Below, piece after piece: positions 13,001-24,522 of a stretch of DNA of 64,000 nucleotides. Origin of the DNA: Lepidurus packardi (taxonomy: Eukaryota > Arthropoda > Branchiopoda > Notostraca > Triopsidae); the NCBI GenBank assembly GCA_023053545.1, contig JAKZAN010000005.1, positions 9,672,001-9,736,000 on the forward strand, read 5' to 3'. Within the stretch, counting starts at the first letter, position 1; the number at the start of each line of letters is the position of its first letter. Under the pieces are notes generated by a model. It ran no database searches and was not told the DNA's origin. It worked only from the letters and a program-made list of their open reading frames with translations. A program made the translations under genes and the position numbers.

Positions 13001-15643
13001 GGAGCAAATCGGGTAGTAGTCTTGGACGCATCCTGGAACCCTTGCCATGACGCACAAGCTGTTTGTCGAGTGTACCGCTATGGCCAGCAGAAACAGTGCT
13101 TCATCTACCGACTAGTGATGGATAATTGTCTCGAGAAGAAAATTTACGACCGACAGATTAACAAGCAAGGCATGGCGGATCGCGTCGTCGACGAATTGAA
13201 CCCTGAAGCTCGGTTGACCTTAAGGGACGTGACTAGTCTCATTTGCGATGACGAAGATGACCCACCGCCTTTCGAGTACAATGACCAGGCGGATAAGTTT
13301 AAAGATCCGGTCCTAAAGATCGTCGTGGGGAAATTTGGCGACCGGTTTAGTCGTTTACCTTTCCAGCACGAGTCCTTACTCATCGACCAAAAAGAAAGCA
13401 AGCTCTCCCGTGCAGAAAAGCGCTTAGCGAAACGAAGCTACGAAATGGAGAAGCAAGCAGCGATTTCTGGAAACGGAGGGACAAGGGGGGCCTACTATCC
13501 CCGTACTAATTCGTCAAATTTTACGTTTCCTACGCCGCCAGTTATACAGTAAACATAAGATTTACAAAAATACAAACGTATTTTTCTTACAAACTAAAAA
13601 ACAAAAATGCTTTTTTATTTTAGGCCTGGTTTTTATACGCGAGGAAGACCTCCTTTGAAAAATGATGTTACTAGGCAACCAGGTTTATTTCCTAGCGTTA
13701 CACCCGAGTTTTTGTCTAGGCAAGGCATAATTATGCGACAAGTTATACTCCATAAAGGTACATTTGGAAGTAATTTATATGTTTATGTATTGAATATATT
13801 CTTGCATCGTGTGAAGATTTCTTGGTACCTGCGCCTAGTAAGCCGGGAACACCAGGGGGAGGGACTATTCGGTTACCTGGAGGACAGCCGATCATGATCA
13901 TAAAGACACCTAAGGGCATTTACTTGCGGTTACAGGACAATAGAATCATTGCCGTGCGACTCCCTGGCGGAATAGCACCTGATGGCAAAACGCCTGCCAA
14001 TTCTATGACCACTTTGTTGAAACTCTTGAAAGCAGGCGGGATGACTATGGCCCCGCCCTCTTCTCAAACTAGCACTAATGGAACTGGTAGCAAATTAGAG
14101 AGTAGTAGCTTAGGTTCAGCTACCCTACGACTCAAAGGTAATAATTTAAGAGGTTTGGATTAGTCTAGGATGTTGTACTTGTTGTTTATTGTTGGAGTTT
14201 GAGCATTGGTTAAGTTGTTAGCATTCACTGTTAAGTTGTACTTCTTTTCCTTTTCTTTGCTGAGTGTTTATTACATATGGCGCGTTCCACTGGCTGCATT
14301 AGTGCACAATTTTTGGCACTTAGTATGTGTACACAATGTTTAAAGATATACATGTTTGACGCAGTGAGTGCCAAAAATATTGCATCAGTACTGCCAGTGG
14401 AACGCGCTATTTGGTTCCGTCATTGAGGGATTTCATTATTGTTAAATTCTTATTGTCATATTTTGTTGTTTCAGAAGCAGCTTCGCAATCTTTGTTGAAG
14501 AACAGGCCAACGAGAACCGCAACAGACTCCCTATCTTCCATTGACCTATCAGTGTGCAGTAAACCAAGCGGGATTTTCGAAAGTTTGAGTCCACCTAGCG
14601 GTAGCTTATTGAAATCGGATGATACAAGGTCCCCTGGCGTGGCTAGTACGAGTAACACTGTTTCGGATTGGAGCGCATTGAACCATAGAGGAAGTTCCCT
14701 TACCCCACAAGCGAGGGCGTTGCCAAGCGCCAAATTTCCCGCCAACCCGATCCAACCCAGTTCAAAGACATGCAGTGACAGCGGGCCCGTTGATTCAACA
14801 AGCCCGGACAAGGTGTTCCGGCATGGTTTGGCCCAGTTAAACGTGACTGACAAAGTGGCTAGCGAAAGTTTATACGGCAAATCTTCTTTAGCAGCTCAGT
14901 TAGAAGGTTTCGCTTCTGCCAACAGTAATAATAACCTTACCAGTAACGAGGCTTGTTCAGGTTTTGAGCTCCCAGAACTCGGCTTGGACAGCCAAGCCGA
15001 GATTGAAGATACTGCATTGGGCTTATTAGGGAGTGCTGAAGGAAGTGCTGGTCAAAGTGCTACGAACTGGACTTCTACGAGTCAAAACTGGTCGCCTCAA
15101 ATGCAAACTAATTACCCTGCAAACTGTTCGTGGCCCTCTGCAACCACTTCCTACCCGAGCAATGGCAACAATTTCCCGTTTTATCCTCCTTATCCTAACC
15201 ATGTAACAGCTCATACTCTCAGCAGCAGTGCTGCTCCTCAAAAGCCAGCGTATTGGTCCAATTCGACGCCGTGGTACCCAGACGCTAAAGCGAATTACGG
15301 CCATTTGTCGAGCAATTACAATCTTAGCAGTAATAACAGTCCCTGGGAGGCTGGGAGCTCGACGTCTTCGCCTCCGTCGCCCCAGAGTCAGTACCCTGCA
15401 GGGAGTAGCAGTTATTCGAATCCTTTTCCTTTCAGTGCCGGTAACAACAGTTCAAGCAGTAGCCATTTTGGGACGCAGCAGCCTTATTACCCTACTTATG
15501 CATACCCTTCGACTACCAATCATCTCAATTCCAATCCAAATGGATACCATGCTGGCACTAATCCTGCCCCTTCTCATGCATTTGCGGCTGAACACCCACC
15601 CCAGTCCAGTTTTCTGTATAATAGCCATACTCCCAAATTTTGA
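7033..15643 (+). CDS. Helicase ARIP4 / RAD54L2-like SNF2-family ATPase
   Basis: Eleven exons (7033-8283, 9507-9729, 9780-9938, 10015-10357, 10441-10606, 10670-10870, 10963-11179, 12882-13548, 13624-13757, 13817-14137, 14475-15643) total 4851 nt for 1616 residues. The N-terminal 350 residues are acidic, with a basic patch, a glutamine/glutamate coiled coil and two SUMO-interaction-like motifs ([19 protein letters not shown]). The SNF2 ATPase follows: [18 protein letters not shown], motif I HSMGLGKT, motif [24 protein letters not shown], then the helicase C lobe with [19 protein letters not shown] and [11 protein letters not shown]. The segment [20 protein letters not shown] matches the family-specific ARIP4 C-terminal module, separating it from ATRX and RAD54. 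The tail is Ser/Asn/Pro/Tyr-rich and disordered. ARIP4 is a nuclear DNA-dependent ATPase linked to nuclear receptor transcription and to removal of trapped topoisomerase 2. ATG 7033 is the first in-frame ATG after a possible acceptor at 7010; the exact start is not certain. Confidence 0.95.
8284..9506 (+). other. ARIP4 intron 1 with possible inverted-repeat element
   Basis: This 1.2-kb intron has no exon-like frame. Short inverted ends, ccgcgttcgttttg at 8643-8656 and caaaatgaacgcgg at 9375-9388 (13 of 14 pair), enclose about 745 bp. The motif cgttcgtttt recurs inside in both orientations. This may be an eroded non-autonomous DNA element; no clear target duplication is seen. Confidence 0.3.
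11600..12280. repeat. Degenerate tandem array in ARIP4 intron 7
   Basis: About 680 bp are built from 20-25 nt variants of cttgaattctgcgatcttga and ttgagttcttgaat, with reverse-complement stretches (attcaagaaatcgaatctcg) mixed in. Unit length and sequence vary, so this is an old minisatellite-like array with internal inversions. It sits in the 1.7-kb intron between exons 10963-11179 and 12882-13548. Confidence 0.75.
12305..12508. repeat. Foldback (MITE-like) inverted repeat in ARIP4 intron 7
   Basis: The arm 12305-12370 (gcctactcctacgctt through ccccttctaattttctcagt to caattaaa) pairs imperfectly with 12455-12508 (tttaattgactgggg through agaagggat to aagcatagtagtaggc). The 85-bp centre is made of taactgaataac-like repeats. 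The long arms and short core suggest a foldback transposable element. Confidence 0.55.
14280..14407. repeat. Short foldback element in ARIP4 intron 10
   Basis: Perfect 15-bp inverted ends gcgcgttccactggc (14280-14294) and gccagtggaacgcgc (14393-14407) bracket 98 bp. A second inner inverted pair, ttttggcact and agtgccaaaa, lies at about 14311 and 14367. This looks like a miniature inverted-repeat element inside the intron 14138-14474. Confidence 0.6.
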
Positions 15644-15917
15644 AACAGAATTACGCAAAAAGTGACAATTTCTTCTTGTCCCGGGGCATCATGTTTTGTT
15701 AAGAAATTTACTGTACACAGTCTGAAATATGCTCTTTTATTCCTACATTACTATCTTACTTTTTAATTAAGTTTAGGAATAATTTAGCTGATTTAGTTTA
15801 GGGTGGTCTGGATTTACTTAACAGCCGTTTACATGTTTGTTCGATGGGAATTTTTTTTTTCACAAAGATCTAGAGACAAGTTAGTTTTGTTTGGAACGAT
15901 TTTTTGACTTTGAAGGG

Positions 15918-17230
15918 TCAGTTTCCGTCCTGGGGATCAGGAGGGGGCGGGGCTTCATCTTCTACATCACTTAATGTGCGTACCCGACGCATTTCTGCCT
16001 GTCCCTGATTCAAACGAACGGTGAGAATCACCGCATCGGCTGAAATGGGGGCATAGCTTGCGTAGTTGATCGGAGCGACCTTGCGCAAACCTTCCGCGGG
16101 CTCTTCCGCGTATTCGTGGTCTGATTGAGAGGAATCTAACTCTTTCTCTGACTTTCCAGGGAAATCACTAAGAAGGATCAAACTGGGAACTTCGACGCGA
16201 AGACGTTCGACGCCCTCAGCGGTGACTTTGCTGCCGCGGACGTCTAAATGCTGGAGAAACGGTAAATTCCGTTTGATGTTCCGTAAGGTGAGGTCAGTAA
16301 TCTCCGTGTTTGTAATCCGCAAGTACTGGAGATTGGGCGTGTTCTCGCCTATGACGAATAAGCCACGATCGGTAATCCGATCCAAATTATTGCTTTTGCG
16401 AAGCCGATGGAACTTCCCGTCAAAATACAGATGAGTGATTTGGGAACGATGCTGCAAACAGTGAACTTCGCTGTCGCCTACGAAGGTTTCCCGGAAATCG
16501 AAACACTGGGTCTTCTGGAAGCCGAATCTGAGCGCTAATATAATGTACGCTGGACAAGTTCCGATTCGGTGACAACCTTTGACTCGTAGCTCGACCAGGT
16601 TTGGGCATTTGCTGATGGCCATAAGGGAATGATCCTCAAACCATTTGCAGTTGGTGAGGTTTAAGACTTTGAGATTTGGGATATGATTGGCGATATTCAT
16701 GAAATAAGAGCGTTTGGCCGGAAGATGGTCCAGGTCACAACCTTCGAGGGATACTTCTGTTAGACTTTGAGGGAAATTCTTGAGCTCTAACTTGGCTGCG
16801 TTTATATAGCACTCTTCTATATATAGTTTGTTCAGGTTCGGGGCGCGGGAAGTGATGCTGCTGAGCACGGTTTTGCTCATCACTTTGGTTTTCCAATTGG
16901 GAAGGCCAGCATACTCCTTGACGTAGCCTCTGATGCCCAAAAATTGAGTTTTTTGGTGCAAGTTGCCAACTAACGATAGAATTTCCTCGGGCGGGAGGAC
17001 CACCGCTCTGAGATCTGCCAAAATCCATATAGTTTTATCTTTTGAAATGCATTTTAATCGTTGACAGACCCTAAAAAGGACAATTAAAAAATAATTAATT
17101 TAGAGGAAGTTCGGTTGATAAATTTTTACTTGGACACGGAAACAATATCGTTCGTTGGTAAGAAAGACAGGATTTGAAGGAGAACATCATCTGACAGCAA
17201 GAGTAAATGTGGTGGGCTTTGTAGTGACAT
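15918..17230 (-). CDS. F-box / leucine-rich-repeat protein
   Basis: Two exons, 17230-17130 and 17070-15918, total 1254 nt for 417 residues. The first exon plus the start of the second make an F-box: SDDVLLQILSFLPTNDIVSV then CQRLKCISKDKTIW at residues about 12-50. Leucine-rich repeats of the AMN1/FBXL kind follow (PNLNKLYIEECYI, SLTEVSLEGCDL, PNLKVLNLTNCKW, PNLVELRVKGCHR, PNLQYLRITNTEI, PFLQHLDVRG), and then an acidic, proline-rich tail. F-box/LRR proteins are substrate receptors of SCF (Skp1-Cul1) ubiquitin ligases. I could not match it to one FBXL family, and no substrate can be inferred. The start ATG directly precedes the F-box and is the first in its exon. It converges on ARIP4 with 274 bp between stops. 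Confidence 0.9.
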
Positions 17231-18021
17231 TTTTACAGTTCTAGTCCCTTCAATCTTTCTTCTTTGTGCCTTCTGTTGACATAATAACAAGCAAAAGATA
17301 TTATGTATCGGCTGTTAAAATTTCGATTTCAATTTCGACGACCGGGAGGGGTGCTTCTCGTCCGATTGAGAGTGAGCAAGACACTAGCGCCCGCCCTTGT
17401 CAGATCCCGAACTTCATACCCCGAAACCTACGAAAAATGTTTGGCCGGCGCAACAAGGAAAGAAACGAGGAATTGAGTAATGTAATCTTTTACCAAACAT
17501 TAGAAGTACTAAATGGTAAGAAATAGTCGATAATGTGCCCATTAGCTGGCACAGTTTTGACTAAAAACAGACCAACAACAACATGTTTAGCCGGTTTGAA
17601 TTTGGTGCCCTTCTGATGTTTTATTTTGGCTTCAAGACGTAACTACTGGACGTGACTGGCAGTTAAATTTATAGTCCATTGCAACAATAGCTTGTTATTA
17701 AAATTGAACATTTGGATTGTATTTGTGAGCTTATAAAAATATTTTAAACAGATCTCGTGGCTTTGTAATTATTTGTCGAATAATTCTGACTGGAAAAGCA
17801 AATATAATGGAGGATTTGGAAATACATACAAACAAATACAATATAACACAAATTTTTCTCAAACTTTTTTGTTCGCGGCGCACTAACAGTATGGCTATAG
17901 GCGGACCGTCATATTTGTATAAATCGACCAAAAGATGGTTCACTATATACATACACTGTTCACCAGCTTACTTCATATGTTGCAGTTATAGAAGTTTCAA
18001 CATCGGCTTAATATATGTGTA

Positions 18022-18090
18022 TGACCGAGTGGATATGATGCAAGCATTGCGATTGGAAGGTCATGGGTTCAAAACCCAGTCGAGGCAATT
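18022..18090 (+). repeat. tRNA-like sequence, probable SINE head or tRNA pseudogene
   Basis: An A-box-like tgaccgagtgg (18022-18032) and an exact B box ggttcaaaacc (18066-18076) are spaced as in a tRNA. The acceptor stem cannot form and the anticodon arm is weak. It resembles the Ser/Leu tRNA class. A tRNA-derived SINE head is most likely. Confidence 0.5.
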
Positions 18091-18384
18091 TATTTCGTCA
18101 AAAAAACGAAATATTAAATGGCTCCCTTTCTCTGTACCTTAGACCTTCCCGACAAGGTTCCTATACCCTTATTCGATATTGCGAAGCTTCGGCATCACGA
18201 GCTCGAATATTGGGGATAGCAAACCGAGCAGGGGAGTTGGGAACAGGGAAAGGGGCGAGGCTTTCAATTTTTCACGATTTTTGAAGGGGACCCCCTTGAT
18301 ACAGCATTATTCCTTATGGAGAAAAGCCCTGAAAACGCTTTCCCAGCTCGAAAAGGAGCCACGCCCCCTTTTTGGCTGGATCCA

Positions 18385-18790
18385 CCAATAGGATTCGTTC
18401 TTTTTTTAAAGGCCGCCCCCTTTTGAGCGGATTTTTTGAAAATTTAAAAGAAAATTGCCACATTTTCACCAGAAAAGGAAATTCCGGGGGGATGCAACAC
18501 ATCTTATTTGCGTAATTCTAGAATCTTAATTTCTTTTTGGTCCAACTTAATAGGATTCGTCCTTTTTCTACTGGCCACACCCCCTTTAGCGGACTTCTAA
18601 AAATTCTTGCAAAAATTTAAAAAATTTTCGCTTTTATTTGAAAATTGCAAATCGTACAATAAAAAGGAAATGTTTGGAAACTAAATTTTATGGGGAACGT
18701 TTTAGGTACAACAAATAAGCAAATAAGGGATTCCAGGTGGAAGCAAAAAGTCTCATTTGCAAAATTTTACAATCTAATTTTTGGAGCTAA
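18385..18790. repeat. Two-copy diverged tandem repeat (about 160-230 bp unit)
   Basis: The phrase caataggattcgttctttttt, followed by a ggccgcccccttttgagcgga-like segment, at 18386 recurs as taataggattcgtccttttt with ggccacaccccctttagcgga at 18548. Both copies run on through gaaaattgc, aaaaggaaat, tctcattt/cttattt and aatttctttttgg/aatttttgg. The second copy is longer. Confidence 0.5.
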
Positions 18791-19872
18791 GAAAAGACAC
18801 AGAACAAAGATTCCTACGGATTTGGAAAACTGAGTCATGTTTGGGAAGGACAAATTTTAAAAGAAAGCAAAAAAATTGGGCAAAACAAGCGTTATAATTC
18901 TTCTCAATTCTCAAAAATTGTAAAATAATACACAAAGACGAACTCGAAAGCTACTATGCTGAAGAACATCGGGACCCTTCAAATGTGTAAATCTTGCCTT
19001 GAAGTACGACAACCGCTGCTGTTAAACTCTGTGGTAAACGCTGTGTTGGGTTAAACCTTGAAATTTACACACACAATTTAAACTCAAGAGATCAGTTTTT
19101 ATAATTCTTTAAATAATTTATTAAATATTACCTTGAAGCCTGATTTGCATAGAACTGCATGTAACCACCAGATTCATTACCAGAAGATCCACTGGTATGT
19201 GGAAGCAGCAAAGAATCTTATTAGAGCCCTTCATTAGTCTTGTACTCTTTCTGTTAAACGAACGTTAAACAACACCTGACGAAAGTAAATAGGTCTGAAA
19301 TTACTTGAAAAACACAGCAGAATATATTACAAAGAGATTGGTGCCGTCACAGGTTTGGCACAAGTTCTTCCAGCGTTAAAACTACAGAATCCAATAGACG
19401 CAATTACAATTTGACAGAATAACGTGTGGGGTTGGGTTTTCTTCCAAAACAAAATGGCTGGCATGATCTAATTCCGTCGTCTACGCAAAGTGGAGGCAAG
19501 TACCTACAGAGGGCAATGGCAATAAGGGCACTGCGTTCGGTAGTTTGTTTATTACGTGTTCTCGCATACTGCATTCTCCGAAGCTCCCCACGATTTTTAA
19601 ACTGAAATTGGATTCGTCAGGAGATCATGACCTCTTGGCGCAGGGTTGCGTGTTCCTCTTCACCTCTCATTGCCATCGAAAACAAGAAGAAAATATATAA
19701 TTACGCTTAAAATCCATTCCTTAGCATGTTTTAAACTTACAAATAATTGTAAAGGCCCACAAACACATTCCCAGAGTATAGCACCCCAAAGCGATTGTGA
19801 AAACAGAAAACGTATGTAAAGCCACTTCACTTTTAAGGAGGATAAAACTTGTCCCGATTCGCGTTTGTAGAC

Positions 19873-20190
19873 TTCCGGTGACAAATAAAGAACACAAGTT
19901 GCACACGTTTGAAACGTTCGCCAAGTCGACCTGACTTCTACATTTCAGTTTCGGGACATCGTATAAGCGTAGCAACACCAGTTGTCCTCCCCCTCCCCGT
20001 TCGCCACATTCCACCCACTTTAGTCGATCAATGTTACTAAAGATCATGTACCGAAACGTAAAGTAGAAAAAAGTATGTCAAAAATGTAACCAACGAGTCA
20101 TAATCTAAACGACTTGGGGGAAAGAAAAAGATTATCTTTTACCTCGACCTCGCGAACACTCCGACTTCCAAAAGTTGACTTTGGCTTCGC
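19873..20190 (-). repeat. Duplicated exon-like module, copy A
   Basis: This copy matches 21286-21797 over two blocks: 19873-20080 (caagttgcacacgtttga, gtcgac, gttgtcctcc) and 20110-20190 (cgacttggggg, acttccaaaa). Read on the minus strand, the second block ends in a donor-like gaggtaaa and the first opens with atgatctttagtaacattga. A minus-strand frame of about 108 codons starts at 20047. No homolog is recognised. Confidence 0.5.
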
Positions 20191-21285
20191 AGGCAATCTT
20201 AAAAAACAACACGGAATTGAAGAAAGCTCATCAAGGGACCCACAATAATCAATGGTCTAGATAAAAAAGAGAAAATTAAAATTTAAGTAATTTGTTCAGT
20301 GGATGATAAAGAGCCAGGGCTGCAGTTCGATAAACGGGACGGTTGAGGGAAAGAGATACTAAACTCTTGTCGTTTTTCTTTTCTCCATTGAAAACACTGT
20401 CAATTGAAGAAATGGCATGAAGGAATCCAAAAGATCAGCCAAATGCCTTCCACAGATGAAACACTTCCATTCCTGCCTGCTGGGCTGCGTTCTTCAGTAG
20501 AGGCTCCCCAAATCCGTTGACCACAGAAAAGCTTTTTTGTTACCATTAAAGACCTAATGAATGGCACCAACAAAGACTTGTCTCCGCCCAGGAAGTTCAA
20601 AGTTGCGGCAAAAGACCTAACCGGTCAACAACACTTTGCTTAAATAAGATCGCTGGAGAAAGCACGTCCGCACTGACTGTTCGCTGCGACGCAAATGACG
20701 TTTGTATTGGGGTGCTTCAAGGTACACATCGTTCAGCGGCAACAACCTTGTGAATTCGTTCTCTTGAACTTGTCCAGACACGTTTTGGTGTTCATACGAA
20801 CTATGATAACTACACGATTTTATAACAGAAAACTTTTGAAGGAGCTTACATGAAAAGCTTACTTGAAAAGGAGCTTACTTGAAAAGCGAGGGGAGATCCA
20901 CAGAAAATGAATCACTCAGGCTCTTAATCAAATCAAGACTATATTTTGTTGTGGGATTTTATAGCAATGAAATTTTGAGACAAAACAAGTGGTTAGCGAG
21001 GACGGGAAACGAACAAAAACTATGTCTGCTTGGGTCTGCAACTAGCTTACCAGACTTGGAACATTCATTGGGCAACTATTGGGCAACAGTGAAATTTTCC
21101 TGTTATGGGCCAGGCCGACTTAAATTCATTCTTGTCAACAGCAATTTTGGGGGGTCCGGAAAATACCGATTTTGGGAGTGTCGCATAATACCGATTGGGG
21201 GGTTTATGAAAATACCGGTTTAGGGAAACAGTCTACTCATTTTGGGGAAAGGTTCCCCTTATTAGGTTTGAGGTGCGTTTCAAGA

Positions 21286-21797
21286 ATTCAGGTGACGAGT
21301 AAAAAACCACAACACAAGTTGCACACGTTTGAGATGTTGGTCAAGTCGACTTCACTTCTGCATTTCGGTTCCGGAACATCGCCTGAACTTCGCCACCCCA
21401 ATTGTCCTCCCACCTTTCGTCCCCTTCCACCGACTTTAGTCCATCAACGTTACCAAAGATCCTGCAACGAAACGTAACGTAGAAAAGTTAGTAGCAAAGT
21501 CATACAAACGAGTGAAAAACTAAAAGTAAAACTGACGTTTTGTTTGCAATTAAAAACACTGTCTGAATCTCTTTAACTTCTATAAAATTATTCATCTAGC
21601 ATTGAAATGCAATAAAAATAAAAAATGAGTAGTTTCCATTTACAACATTCTTCATGAAAAATGTTTTTAAAAATCCAAAAGAGAGGGACAATTACCTCAA
21701 AATTAAACGTATGTTTTAAACCTACGACTTGGGGAAAGAAAAAAGTTGTCTTACCTCTATCTCGCCAACCCTCTGACTTCCAAAACTTGGCTTTGGC
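21286..21797 (-). repeat. Duplicated exon-like module, copy B
   Basis: This is the second copy of the module at 19873-20190, with about 200 bp of extra AT-rich sequence between the two blocks. On the minus strand it shows a candidate exon ending in a donor (gcgagatagaggtaaga, near 21755) and a candidate acceptor (cgttgcag, near 21465). Frames differ between copies by small indels, so coding function is doubtful. It may be a duplicated non-coding transcript or transposon fragment. Confidence 0.5.
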
Positions 21798-21987
21798 CAA
21801 ATGGCATTCCGTGAAATCCAGACTACATTATTAAAAAGTTTAGTTCGGGATATCAAAACAGATGGCGTTTGTATAGAATTGGTTTCAAAACTTTCCTATA
21901 GAGTGAGGCTCCATACTAGATTCTCTTTGGTTAGTACGGACGTAGACGGTTTGCTTATTATTGCGATAGAATTCTTGAGTTTTTACC

Positions 21988-23711
21988 ATGATAAATACTG
22001 GGTAAGTCCTTAGAATTGTTGTAGAATTTAAATTCATTTAGTTATCTATTTGGAAGGAAATTGGCCGGAAGGACGCTCTTCATTACGGGAGCCAGCAGAG
22101 GAATCGGAAAAGCCATTGCCCTGAAGGCTGCCAAGGATGGAGCCAATGTCGTTATAGCTGCAAAAACCGCTCAAGCTCACCCTAAACTACCTGGCACCAT
22201 CTTCACGGCCGCTAAAGAGAGTAATAATTACTAGAATTAATTTCAATCATAATTAATAACTTTATTCGCAGTTAATACTAGAAATTTTCATGCTCAAAAT
22301 TTCTAATTTTTTGTTTATTCTATCGCAATTAGTTGAAGCAGCCGGTGGACAATGTTTGCCCTGCGTTGTAGACGTTCGAGATGAGGCCCAAGTTCAGGCT
22401 GCTGTCGATAGCGCTATCAAGAAGTTCGGGGGCATCGATATTCTGATTAATAACGCTAGTGCTATCTCCATAACAGGAACTTTGGACACCGAAATGAAGA
22501 AATACGATTTAATGCATTCTATCAACACCCGGGGGACTTTCCTTGTGTAAGTTACCCTAGCTGAAAAATTCCATCTTCATGTAATAGTTATAATCTAATG
22601 TTTAGTACTTCTAACAGTATGTATATTAACGCAGGATCTTCTTAGATCCAAATGCTGTTTGCCGTACCTGAAGGTTGGAAAGAATCCACACATTCTCAAC
22701 ATCAGCCCGCCTTTAAGTCTAAACCCTCGCTGGTTTAAGGACCATGTGGCTTATACGATGGCTAAATATGGAATGTCCATGTGTGTCTTAGGCATGTCTG
22801 AAGAATTCAAAACTGATGGTATCGCAGTGAATGCGCTATGGCCAAGAACAGGTATGAAATTATCTAACAATTACTTTGGTTATACTCATTTCTAATTATT
22901 TATTTTAATAGCTATTATTACTGCTGCAATGGAAATGCTCGGTGGGAAAGACATCAGCCAATACTGTAGAACGCCCGAAATCATGTCCGACGCAGCCTAC
23001 GTCATTCTAACCAAAGACAGTCGTTCTTTCACTGGCCAATTTACTGTAGACGAGAAAGTTTTGCGAGATGTAGGTGTCTCTGACATGGACCAATATGCTG
23101 TCAACCCCAGTAAGCTAAATAATAATCGCGAAGGGAAAATGTGGAAAGAATTAAAATCGGTCTTCGTTTCTTACAGAAAGCACACTTATGCCAGACTTTT
23201 TCTTGGACGAAGAATACGATAATTACTTGAAATTCATGCAAACGGTGGGTTTGGACACTTCAGCTCACGCGGAAGCCCTCAAATCGACTGCCGACCCAGC
23301 AGCGAGTGGGTCAGGCCAAGTGAATGGCATTTTTGACAATATCAAAGCCATGCTGAGCCCAGAATTGGTTGCTCAGATGAAGGCAGTTTACAGCTTTGAC
23401 TTGAAAGGTAATTTTTCGTTACTGTTTGGTTACTCGCATTAAAACTGCCTCTCCTATACTTGTCTTAAGGTCAAGAAAGTGGGAAATGGTTCTTGGACGT
23501 GAAGAATAACTCCGGAAAGGCCGGATCCGGAGATCCCGAAAACGCAGCAGATGTTACGTTTGCGATGGACAGTCAAGATTTCGTCAAAATGTTCGCAGGA
23601 CAGTTGAAACCGACAGCTGCATTTATGACTGGCAAACTCAAGATCAAAGGCGACATGGGCAAAGCCATGAAACTCGAAAAGTTGATGGGTCAAATGAAAG
23701 CTAAACTCTAA
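21988..23711 (+). CDS. HSDL2: Hydroxysteroid dehydrogenase-like protein 2
   Basis: Seven exons (21988-22001, 22057-22220, 22333-22546, 22646-22851, 22912-23109, 23177-23407, 23470-23711) total 1269 nt for 422 residues (human 418). The first coding exon is only 14 nt (MINTG split). An N-terminal SDR domain shows the cofactor motif TGASRGIG, NNASAIS, and the catalytic YTMAK. A C-terminal SCP2 sterol-carrier domain spans about residues 320-422 (GKWFLDVKNN, ADVTFAMDSQDFVKMFAGQL, KLKIKGDMGKAMKLEKLM). The protein ends in AKL, a good type 1 peroxisomal targeting signal. HSDL2 is a peroxisomal/mitochondrial protein of fatty acid and sterol metabolism with an undefined substrate. Exon 4 begins at the second of two close AGs, because only that keeps VSKCCLPYL. 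It converges on NRF1 with an 811-bp gap. Confidence 0.96.
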
Positions 23712-24522
23712 ATTTATATTCGATACTCAGGTTGAATTGAATTTCCTAAAAAAGAAATAGAGTTGCTCATGTTTAGTAACGTTTACATTATACATTTTAT
23801 GGAACTAATTCCAAGTGCTACATACAATATAAAAACTATGATTTAAAGGGGAACCGGCGTTTGTGTGAATGACTATATTAATTAGTTCAATATGAACAGA
23901 CAACACCATGGAAAGATTACACTGACATTGCAGATTGCACTGTTTTGACTCGGTCCGATCGCGCTATGTCTTTTTTTTTCATTCTTTTCGCTACCACACA
24001 GTCTTTCCAGCCCTACTTTGGCTTCTTGACCACAGAGAGCTGATTTCGTTACCCCGCAAAAAAGTCATAAAAACAACGAGCAACATTGATGAATTTTCAA
24101 ACATATAAGTACCATATATGATGAGATTTTTCTTTACGTGAAAGGAGGTCACACCCACACAACAGTGGCGATCAGAGGACGTAAAAAGCTTCTCGGGTAA
24201 ACGCTGTACAGCATAAAATCGATCCTTCTTGTTCTTTTCTTTTGTTCATTTTTGTTTTGGCTTGAACAGAACTTTGAGATCGGACAAGACCCAAACCTGG
24301 TAAACTCTTTTAAGTACGTACGACATCGACAATGGAGAGTTCCGCTTCCAGATCCACAACATAAACACCATTTAAAGTAGAACCGCCCTTTACACTAGAA
24401 AAATAAAGTAATAAACAAAGAAAAGGAATAGAAATGAAAATAGATCCAATCCAAACATACATATCATACACATTTACTTTCTTTGGAAGAATATACGACA
24501 TGCCAGATCAATATATATGACG
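23712..24522. other. Convergent 3' region between HSDL2 and NRF1
   Basis: These 811 bp should contain both 3' untranslated regions. They are AT-rich. I see no open frame of interest and no repeat with confidence. Confidence 0.4.

Larger units (their letters stand above)
17231..21987. other. Repeat-rich intergenic region between F-box gene and HSDL2
   Basis: No recognisable protein gene lies in these 4.8 kb. The stretch 17266-17526 (+) is an open frame of 86 codons ending at a donor-like aatggtaag, but it resembles nothing I know. It is followed by a tRNA-like sequence near 18022-18090, a two-copy repeat at 18385-18790, AT-rich sequence, and a duplicated module (19873-20190 and 21286-21797) described separately. 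Around 21150-21245 the phrase ataccgattttgggg is repeated about three times with errors. Confidence 0.5.

Noticed and set aside
18022..18090. Functional tRNA gene
   Set aside because: The boxes are present but the acceptor stem does not pair and the anticodon arm is weak.
20879..21477. Open frames of 101-114 codons before HSDL2
   Set aside because: They fall in repeats and have no homology or splice support.
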